Part shown: in pieces, positions 15,415-21,110 of the stretch
How the letters are laid out: each line of letters opens with the position of its first letter
Numbering within the stretch: the first letter of the stretch is position 1
From: CAZIVO01 sp964542765
Lineage (GTDB): Bacteria > Planctomycetota > UBA1135 > UBA2386
Length of the DNA: 21,110 bases
Direction: 5' to 3'
NCBI GenBank assembly: GCA_964542765.1
Contig: CAZIVO010000061.1
Location: 1 to 21,110 of the forward strand
Translations under genes and position numbers: made by a program
The notes under the pieces: generated by a model
Told to the model about the DNA's origin: nothing
The model's input: only the letters and a program-made list of their open reading frames with translations
Databases searched by the model: none

Positions 15415-17157
15415 ATGAGAACGCAAGCTGACATCGTGACCGGGCTCGTCATCGGCCTGGTTGGAGTTCTCGCTCCCGTGTTGCCGGGTCAGAATCCAGC
15501 GGCTTCGCAGGTCCGCCCCAACGTTCTGTTCATTGGCGTGGATGACCTGAACGACTGGATCGGGTGCCTGGGTGGTCACCCGCAAGCCAAGACCCCTAAT
15601 CTTGACCGGCTTGCGCGCTCGAGTGTGCTGTTCACCAATGCCCATTGTGCGGCACCCGCCTGCAACCCCTCGCGCACCGCGATCTTCACCGGCATCTCAC
15701 CGCATCGGTCCGGCCTTTACGCCAATGGTCAGAAGATGCGCGATGTCCTGCCCGATGCCGAACTCCTGCCCAAGACCTTCTCCAAGGCTGGCTATCGGTC
15801 GATGGGGTCTGGCAAGATGCTGCATTACTTCATCGACGCGCCATCGTGGGACGAATACTTCCCGCCGAAGGAAACCGAGAATCCTTTTCCGCGCACGCTC
15901 TATCCGAAGAAGCGACCCGTGAGCCTGCCCGTCGGCGGCCCCTGGCAATACGTCGAGACGGACTGGGGTGGGCTGCAGGCGACCGATGAAGAATTCGGTG
16001 GCGACTGGTTGGTGTCACAATGGGTAGGGGATCAGTTGCAGCGTCAGCACGAACAGCCCTTCTTCCTTGCTTGCGGGATCTACCGGCCCCACGAGCCTTG
16101 GTTCGTGCCGCAGGAGTACTTCGATCTGTTCCCTCTCGACTCGATCCAGTTACCGCCAGGTTACAAGCTGTCCGATCTCGATGATCTGCCGTCCAGCGGC
16201 AAGCGGATGGGGCCGAATCGCTACTTCGCGCACATTCGCAAGCACCGGCAATGGAAGCCGGCGATCCAGGCCTATCTGGCATCGATCGCGTTTGCCGATG
16301 CGATGGTGGGCAGGGTCATGGAGTCCTTGGAGAAGGGGCCCCACGCAGGCAATACCATCGTCGTGCTCTGGTCCGACCATGGCTGGCATCTCGGGGAGAA
16401 ACAGCACTGGCAGAAGTACACGGGCTGGCGGGTGTGCACTCGGGTGCCACTGATGATTCGTGTCCCCAAGGGAGTGGACGCCCTGCCCGCGGGAACCAGG
16501 CCGAGCACTTCGTCTCGACCGGTCAATCTTCTCAGCTTGTTCCCGACCCTCCTCGAACTCTGCGGGCTGCCGCCAAGAGAGGGTCACCATGGGCCTAGCC
16601 TGGTTCCGTTGCTCAGGAACCCGGCTGCAGAATGGGCGCATGTGTCGATCACTCACCTGGCGACACCGGGATCGTTCGGGCTGAGCGCCGAAGGCTGGCG
16701 CTACATTCATTACGCGAATGGCGACGAGGAACTCTACGACACGCTGCGCGATCCTCACGAGTGGAACAATCTGATCGGCGTTGAGGGGTACGAGCCCAGG
16801 CTCGAGGAGCTTCGGGGTCGCGCGCCAAAGGTGTTCGCCCCGAAACCATCGATTCCAGACGCTTCCCTGCCACGGATGAAATGGCATCCGCTTACCGGGG
16901 ACGGGGTCCTTCCTCCGTCCAAGCCCGATGGGGGGGTCTTCCCGGTTGTTTTCATCAACCGGAAAACTTCACCGGTGTCCTTGTTCTGGGTCTCCGGCAG
17001 CGGCGAGAGAAAGCTCTATGGCACCATCGGGGCCGGTAAGCGCAAGCGCCAGACCACCCGGCCAGGTGCGGTATGGGCCATCACCGATCAGCGTGGCGAG
17101 GTGCTGGGGTATTTCAAGGTCGGCGACCGCAGTGCCCGCGCCGAGATTCCGCGGTAG
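15415..17157 (+). CDS. secreted sulfatase with C-terminal VHL-beta-like domain
   Basis: A 580-residue type I sulfatase of the iduronate-2-sulfatase-like group, hydrolysing sulfate esters, probably of polysaccharides. Signal peptide ~1-25. The mature protein opens with RPNVLFIGVDDLNDWIG, whose Asp43/Asp44 are metal ligands in the family. The signature C-x-P-S-R is CNPSR at 83-87, so Cys83 should be converted to formylglycine; no maturase gene is in the window. A second metal-site stretch, LWSDHGWHLGEKQHWQKYTGW, lies in the middle. After the sulfatase domain, residues ~513-570 (from FINRKTSPVSLFW through KLYGTIGAGKRKRQ to AVWAITDQRGEVLGYFKV) match the pattern of the VHL beta domain: N-R-x(4)-V-x-L-x-W, then Y-x-T-[IL]-x-x-G, then W-x-[IVL]-x-D. 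That domain's role in bacterial enzymes is unknown to me; substrate or protein binding is a guess. The gene stands alone, followed by a terminator. Confidence 0.93.
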   Translation: MRTQADIVTGLVIGLVGVLAPVLPGQNPAASQVRPNVLFIGVDDLNDWIGCLGGHPQAKTPNLDRLARSSVLFTNAHCAAPACNPSRTAIFTGISPHRSGLYANGQKMRDVLPDAELLPKTFSKAGYRSMGSGKMLHYFIDAPSWDEYFPPKETENPFPRTLYPKKRPVSLPVGGPWQYVETDWGGLQATDEEFGGDWLVSQWVGDQLQRQHEQPFFLACGIYRPHEPWFVPQEYFDLFPLDSIQLPPGYKLSDLDDLPSSGKRMGPNRYFAHIRKHRQWKPAIQAYLASIAFADAMVGRVMESLEKGPHAGNTIVVLWSDHGWHLGEKQHWQKYTGWRVCTRVPLMIRVPKGVDALPAGTRPSTSSRPVNLLSLFPTLLELCGLPPREGHHGPSLVPLLRNPAAEWAHVSITHLATPGSFGLSAEGWRYIHYANGDEELYDTLRDPHEWNNLIGVEGYEPRLEELRGRAPKVFAPKPSIPDASLPRMKWHPLTGDGVLPPSKPDGGVFPVVFINRKTSPVSLFWVSGSGERKLYGTIGAGKRKRQTTRPGAVWAITDQRGEVLGYFKVGDRSARAEIPR

Positions 17158-17166
17158 AGGAGTTGG

Positions 17167-17192
17167 GAGGGCTCGGTAGCCCTCATTTCCTT
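17167..17192 (+). terminator. rho-independent terminator of the sulfatase gene
   Basis: GAGGGCT and AGCCCTC form a perfect 7-bp stem with the tetraloop CGGT (17167-17184), followed by ATTTCCTT. It begins 9 bases after the sulfatase stop and ends just before the TAG of the convergent gene, so the stem may serve both directions, although the T-rich tail is only on this strand. Confidence 0.7.
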
Positions 17193-17194
17193 GA

Positions 17195-18376
17195 CTAGTC
17201 GTCTTCGCCGATCTTCTTGGCGTGTCCGCGGTCGACGCCGAGGATCTTGCCGAAAAGGGCGCGGTTGTGCTGCAGCTTGACCATGACGTCCTGGACATCG
17301 CCTACTCTCACGGAGCAGGCAGTGAAGCCACCGCCTCAACAACCGTCGAAGCGTTTAGACGTCAGTAACTTGCCGGTTTCGGCATCGTGGAAGGTCAGCT
17401 TCGGGGACTTCGCGTCGGGACGGAAGTTCAACCATTCCTCACCGGCACTGCCGAGGAAGCGCACGTTGGGCTGGACATCGATCTTGGTTCCGTCACGTGT
17501 GTAATGGAAGTCGGCCTTGAGAGGAGCGCCGAACTTGACGGAGATGGCGTTGTCGGCGGTGACGGCCAAGGGCTTCATGTCACCAGGCCGGAGTTCTGCC
17601 TCTTCGCCACCCTTCTTGGCGAGACCCGCGCTGAATCGATAGTTTCCGACCGGGACAGTGACGGCCTTCTGGCCGGCGAGATTGAAGGAGACGTCGCCGG
17701 CCTCGTTGGAGACGACGGCTGACAGGAGCTTACCGTTGCTCTTGAAACCCTTGCGCACGCTCAGGGAACCGGTCTCACCCTGGTAAGGTTTGGCCTCGAT
17801 CTTGCGGCCATCGGGACTCACGGTCAGTTCGTGAATCTTGCCCTTGAGATTGACCAGGCGCGACAGGAAGCTCGCGGCATTGCCCGAGCCGACGATCATC
17901 GCGTCCTTGCCGAACTCGTCGTAGCGACCATTGGCGTTCTGATCGATGAGCTTGATGCTGACACCATCGATCGATCCGACCATGGCACCACTCATGGCGT
18001 AGGAATAGACCGCGCCATTGAGGAAGAAGCGGACGGCGTAGGTGAGCTTGGAGCCATCTTGGTACTTGCCCCTGAAGACCGCATAGCCGGTCGTGCCCTT
18101 GACCTTTTGGTCGAGCTTGCCATCTGCGTTGGTGTCGATCTCGAGCGACATCTGGTCCTGCACGGCACGGAAGCCTTCACCGCCTGCGTGCGGCAGCTTG
18201 ATCCCGTCGACAGGAAGCCATTTCTCGGCCGGAAGGATGATGTTCCAGGTCTTGTAGCTGGCCTGGCGCAGTTCGGCGCTCACGGACTCATCCTGAGCGG
18301 CCGCCGCGCCTGCAAGGACGCAGATGATGGCCAGAGAGGTCGCACTTGCTGTCAATCGTGTCATGGTCGATTTCAT
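17195..18376 (-). CDS. putative secreted selenoprotein (in-frame TGA as Sec), function unknown
   Basis: Read with the TGA at 17336-17338 as selenocysteine, the gene encodes 393 residues ending at a TAG (17195-17197); read conventionally it stops after 346. The signal peptide covers ~1-28 (MTRLTASATSLAIICVLAGAAAAQ). Two EF-hand-like calcium loops appear at 81-92 (D-T-N-A-D-G-K-L-D) and 145-156 (D-Q-N-A-N-G-R-Y-D-E). The C-terminal part is beta-rich. Around the TGA the sequence is D-G-C346-Sec347-G-G-G-F-T-A-C354, so a Cys-Sec pair (Gly-Cys-Sec-Gly) and a second Cys nearby, suggesting redox or metal chemistry. The 46-residue extension has 38 codons ending in G/C and balanced composition, and a SECIS-like hairpin follows the TGA. 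I chose the ATG at 18376; the frame opens upstream to 18442, overlapping gnd, and neither site has a good ribosome site. An ATG at 18364 is also possible. Alternatives are a nonsense mutation or sequencing error (TGT or TGC to TGA). No sel genes are in the window. I do not recognise the family. Confidence 0.7.
17300..17338 (-). promoter_or_regulatory. bacterial SECIS-like hairpin after the TGA codon
   Basis: On the minus strand, GCCUGCUC and GAGUAGGC form an 8-bp stem (one G-U pair) with loop CGUGA, after the UGA at 17338-17336. Stem arms lie at 17313-17320 and 17300-17307. The loop starts after 23 intervening bases. The published bacterial SECIS model asks for a G among the first two loop bases, a stem of at least about 4 bp, and 16-37 bases between UGA and loop; all three are met. 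The element would recruit SelB to decode UGA as Sec. Confidence 0.62.
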
Positions 18377-18435
18377 GTTGGTTGTGAGAAGGTCATGTCG
18401 AGTTGTACCCGACTCATCCAGAGAGTAAGGTAGGG

Positions 18436-19854
18436 TCACCATTCCGTGTGGAAAAACTCGCCTTCCGGGCGATCGACGCGTTCGTAGGTATGCGCGCCGA
18501 AGAAGTCCCGCTGCGCCTGGGTGAGGTTCTGCGGTAGTCGCTCCCTGCGATAACTATCGAAGTAGGAAAGACTTGCGCCCATGGCCAGGATGGGCACTCC
18601 GGTTGCGGCAGCCCGGGCGACGACCCGGCGCCAGGCGGCCTGGGCTCCGACCAGAAATCCGCCGAATTCTTCGTCCAGCAGCAGGCTCGGCAGTTCGGGG
18701 TTCTTCTCCCAGGCCTCGCGGATGCGATCGAGGAAGCGGGCACGGATGATGCAGCCACCCTTCCAGATCCGCGCGATCTCGCCGAGATCCAGATTCCAGC
18801 CGCATTCGCGGTCCGCCGTTCGCAGCAGATCGAAGCCCTGGGCGTAGCTGCAGATCTTGGCTGCATAGAGGGCGTCGTGCAGGTCCGAAACCAGCGATGG
18901 GTCGGCCTTCTGGAGCGGTGGCGGTCCGCTCAGGATCTGCGCCGCCTGGATGCGTTCGTGCTTGCGGGAGGACATGCCGCGTGCATCGACGGCGGCATGG
19001 ATCGTCGGCAGGGGCACCCCGAGGCCGAGCGCGATCTCCGCGGTCCAGCGGCCGGTTCCTTTCTGTCCGGCGCGGTCGAGAATAACATCGACCAGGGCAC
19101 CGTTCGTTTCGGGGTCGAGCTTGGAGAAGATCTCGCCGGTGATTTCGATCAGGTATGACTCAAGAGGTCCCTTGTTCCATTCCGTGAAGGTCGCACAAAG
19201 CTCATCGGGCTTCATGCCCATGCCGATGCTCATGAGATCGTACGTTTCAGCGATGAGTTGCATGTCGCCGTACTCGATTCCGTTGTGGACCATCTTGACG
19301 AAATGGCCGGCGGCATCGGTTCCCAGGTAAGTGACACAGGGACCGTCTTCGACCTGCGCGGCGATCTTCTCCAGGACGGGAGCGATCTCCTCGTACGCGT
19401 CTTTCGGGCCACCGGGCATGATGCTCGGCCCGAGCAGGGCGCCTTCTTCGCCACCCGAGACGCCCATGCCGATGAAGCGCATGCCTTGCTCGGGGAGATC
19501 TTTGGCCCGGCGAGTCGTGTCATCGGGGTGAGAGTTGCCAGCGTCGATGATGATGTCACCAGGATCCAGCAAGGGCAGCAGTTGGGTGATCGTGGCATCA
19601 ACAGGGTCACCGGCCTGGACCATGATGATGATGCGGCGGGGCCGCTCGAGCATGCCGGTGAATTCTTCGAGAGTCAGTGCTCCTTGCACGGGATCGTCAT
19701 CGCGCACGTCTTCGCTCAGAAAGCTGGTGACCTTCGAGGTGGTCCGGTTGAAGACGGCGATGGGGAAACCCTTGCGCGCGATGTTGAGCGCCAGATTGCG
19801 GCCCATGACGGCCAGGCCGATGAGGCCGATGGAGCAGGTGGCTGGGGGAGTCAC
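18436..19854 (-). CDS. gnd: 6-phosphogluconate dehydrogenase, decarboxylating
   Basis: Cytoplasmic enzyme of the oxidative pentose phosphate pathway: 6-phosphogluconate + NADP+ to ribulose 5-phosphate + CO2 + NADPH. The 472-residue length is the usual one for the long (E. coli/eukaryote-type) form. The Rossmann motif GLIGLAVMGRNLALN is at ~10-24, with NRTTSKV as the start of the cofactor-specific loop. The substrate/catalytic stretches VSGGEEGA and KMVHNGIEYGDMQLIAE (with the catalytic Lys) are intact, as are TGRWTAEIALGLGVPLPTI and the C-terminal tail QRDFFGAHTYERVD. The start is a GTG; shortening to an internal start would delete the nucleotide-binding motif. AAGGA lies about 10 bases upstream. 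The next gene on this strand starts about 60 bases after its stop, so co-transcription is possible but there is no clear functional link. Confidence 0.96.
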   Translation of the reverse strand: MTPPATCSIGLIGLAVMGRNLALNIARKGFPIAVFNRTTSKVTSFLSEDVRDDDPVQGALTLEEFTGMLERPRRIIIMVQAGDPVDATITQLLPLLDPGDIIIDAGNSHPDDTTRRAKDLPEQGMRFIGMGVSGGEEGALLGPSIMPGGPKDAYEEIAPVLEKIAAQVEDGPCVTYLGTDAAGHFVKMVHNGIEYGDMQLIAETYDLMSIGMGMKPDELCATFTEWNKGPLESYLIEITGEIFSKLDPETNGALVDVILDRAGQKGTGRWTAEIALGLGVPLPTIHAAVDARGMSSRKHERIQAAQILSGPPPLQKADPSLVSDLHDALYAAKICSYAQGFDLLRTADRECGWNLDLGEIARIWKGGCIIRARFLDRIREAWEKNPELPSLLLDEEFGGFLVGAQAAWRRVVARAAATGVPILAMGASLSYFDSYRRERLPQNLTQAQRDFFGAHTYERVDRPEGEFFHTEW

Positions 19855-19901
19855 GTGGAGGCGTCCTTCGATGTTGAGGGGGCGATGAGGGGTCTTTCAC
19901 G

Positions 19902-19915
19902 GGCCAGGGCCGCCT
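19902..19915. repeat. small GC hairpin between the exported gene and gnd
   Basis: CCAGG-GCCG-CCTGG forms a 5-bp stem with a 4-base loop in the gap between the stop codon of the upstream gene and the gnd start. No T-tract is seen; it may be incidental. Confidence 0.2.
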
Positions 19916-19923
19916 GGTGTCTG

Positions 19924-21110
19924 CTAGCCTCGACGGTCCCGACGTTTTGTTTCTGGCGACGAGATCTTCCGTTCTTTGTCCAGTCGTCGCCACCATGCAG
20001 CCCAGTTCTTTGGAGCTTTGCCGGGATCGGAACGCGCGAGCTTCTTCAAGGCCGCGTGCATCGCGTCGATGATCACCGTGCGGTAGGAGATCACCGAGTG
20101 GACGGTGACATCCAGAACGACTCCCGAGGTCAGGACATCAACCTGGGGATTGGCGATGAAGGCTCCTTGCGCCACTTCGACGTCGAAATCGCGAACATAG
20201 CTCGTCTGTTGCAAGACGGCGATATGGGCGCGTGTCGAACCTCCGGGCAGGGCCACGCTCGCTGCTGCGGACCCGCTTTCGACGAGGATGGGTATGGCGG
20301 AACCATCGTTCATGTTTCCGTAGGCTTCGGCGATTCGGACGCGGACGCGGGGATCACGATGTAAAAGGCCTGGTGCAAGGTAGGCGATCGCCGGATCAGT
20401 CCGACCTTCATCTGCCAGCCAGGACGCCACATCATGACGAAGTTTCTGTGATCTGTCGAAGATCAGGGAGCGATAGACGAAGTCATCATTGCTGTCGTCT
20501 TGCCGCCGGGACAAGGCGTGAAGCGCCACCAAGCGTTGTCGCTCGATCGAAGCACTGCGCGCTTGCAGACGAAGGGTTTTGTTTGCCTCTGGTTCTCGCG
20601 CGAGGAGTTCGGCGATGGTGCTTTCCAGTGCCGGGTTTGGACCCGAGCGACGGAGGCGGAAGAGAAGTTCGCGCACCCGAACCCCGGTGGATTTCGAGCG
20701 CCATTTCTTGGGCAGGACGATGGGCTCGAGTTCTGCCATGAAGTTCCGGAGCCGATCGCGTAGGGCGGGGCTTCTCCTGGTGCCGAGGCAGGTGTTCAGG
20801 TGCAGCCAGAGTTCCTTGTCGAGACCCCAGTCACGAGCCAGACGGGCGAGTTCGAACTGACCGAAGGCGGTCCGGCCGGAGGCGGAAGTCAGGCGAGCGA
20901 GTTCGGCGCGCAACTCGGCGGTGGTTCTGAGCCGCTCTACCTGATCGAGCGGTACTCGAACCTCGCCGTCTCTGGTCTTGATGATCAGGATATCGCCGAC
21001 GGTTCGGGTCGTGCCGACGACCCGCGCACCGCTTTTCAGGCGGACCTCATCGGCAGTAACGGTGGGTGCCAGGAGGGCGAGCAGCCATGGCAAGCAGCGG
21101 GTAGGCCACC
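19924..21110 (-). CDS. exported protein of unknown function, possible HEAT-like repeats (5'-truncated)
   Basis: The frame is open to the window edge. The first visible residues (W-P-T-R-C-L-P-W-L-L-A-L-L-A-P-T-V-T-A-D) look like the end of a signal peptide, so the true start is probably just outside; a TTG at 21093 is unlikely to be it. Mature part: a ~40-residue beta motif (EVRLKSGARVVGTTRTVG, then IIKTRDGEVRVPLDQVERLRT) like that in the exported protein at 3105-4520. Next comes a mostly helical region with repeating hydrophobic pattern (VASWLADEGRTDPAIAYLAPGL, DPRVRVRIAEAYGNMND) that resembles HEAT-type repeats, then a beta-rich block (RAHIAVLQQTSYVRDFDVEV). It ends with a charged tail rich in Lys/Arg (WAAWWRRLDKERK). 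No catalytic motif is recognisable. It lies about 70 bases upstream of gnd on the same strand. Confidence 0.72.
   Translation of the reverse strand, partial: WPTRCLPWLLALLAPTVTADEVRLKSGARVVGTTRTVGDILIIKTRDGEVRVPLDQVERLRTTAELRAELARLTSASGRTAFGQFELARLARDWGLDKELWLHLNTCLGTRRSPALRDRLRNFMAELEPIVLPKKWRSKSTGVRVRELLFRLRRSGPNPALESTIAELLAREPEANKTLRLQARSASIERQRLVALHALSRRQDDSNDDFVYRSLIFDRSQKLRHDVASWLADEGRTDPAIAYLAPGLLHRDPRVRVRIAEAYGNMNDGSAIPILVESGSAAASVALPGGSTRAHIAVLQQTSYVRDFDVEVAQGAFIANPQVDVLTSGVVLDVTVHSVISYRTVIIDAMHAALKKLARSDPGKAPKNWAAWWRRLDKERKISSPETKRRDRRG

Noticed and set aside
17197..17311. A separate small gene starting at the GTG after the TGA, instead of read-through
   Set aside because: There is no ribosome binding site before that GTG, and the coding-like pattern begins right at the TGA, upstream of the GTG, in the same frame as the preceding gene.
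17318..17335. A second hairpin directly after the TGA (GGCGGTG / CACTGCC, loop GCTT) as the SECIS element
   Set aside because: Its loop starts only 7 bases after the TGA, too close for the bacterial SECIS spacing of 16-37 bases, and the first loop position is reached before the usual window. It shares three bases with the better hairpin, so the two compete.
1..21110. tRNA or rRNA genes, CRISPR arrays, insertion sequences or phage genes
   Set aside because: I looked for cloverleaf-like stretches, regularly spaced repeats, transposase motifs and terminal inverted repeats in the gaps between genes and found none that hold up by eye.

Overview
The window is GC-rich, protein-dense bacterial DNA with no rRNA, tRNA, CRISPR array or insertion sequence that I can see. 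A very large exported alpha-2-macroglobulin-like protein, a Cys-type sulfatase with a signal peptide, exported beta-rich proteins of unknown function and a possible selenoprotein suggest a planctomycete-like (PVC group) organism. That assignment is inference; no marker gene fixes the taxonomy.

Layout. 1-4520 (+): a 5'-truncated SLC13/DASS Na+-coupled anion symporter overlaps by 4 bp a polytopic GT-C-like membrane protein, followed 29 bp later by an exported protein of unknown function. 4521-6059 (-): the ComM/YifB AAA+ ATPase, whose stop codon abuts the stop codon of the preceding convergent gene. 6186-6428 (+): a possible small Zn-ribbon-like protein. 6478-6921 (-): a stand-alone receiver-like domain apparently lacking the phospho-acceptor Asp. 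6922-7344: no gene seen. 7345-15270 (+): a 2641-residue TPR plus alpha-2-macroglobulin-like protein that fills over a third of the window. 15415-17157 (+): a sulfatase with a C-terminal VHL-beta-like domain, followed by a good terminator hairpin. 17195-18376 (-): an exported protein whose reading frame continues through an in-frame TGA for 46 codons. 18436-19854 (-): decarboxylating 6-phosphogluconate dehydrogenase. 19924-21110 (-): an exported protein of unknown function, 5'-truncated by the window edge.

The most interesting locus is 17195-18376. The frame reads ...Gly-Cys-TGA-Gly-Gly-Gly... and runs on to a TAG. The extension has 38 of 46 codons ending in G or C, as expected for coding DNA here. 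Starting 15 nt after the TGA is an 8-bp stem with a 5-nt loop (CGUGA), which fits the published description of bacterial SECIS elements. The two codons that look atypical for this GC-rich DNA (AGA, GTA) fall in or at the edge of the 3' arm of that stem. I read this as a likely unannotated secreted selenoprotein with a Gly-Cys-Sec-Gly motif; an ordinary gene caller would stop at the TGA and leave the last 46 residues unannotated.

Other notable points are the large macroglobulin, which carries a TPR + beta module at both ends and a displaced thioester motif (C-R-Q-I instead of C-x-E-Q), and the sulfatase-VHL fusion. The neighbouring genes do not form one obvious pathway. A common theme is export: five of the proteins have signal peptides or likely ones, and two more are integral membrane proteins.
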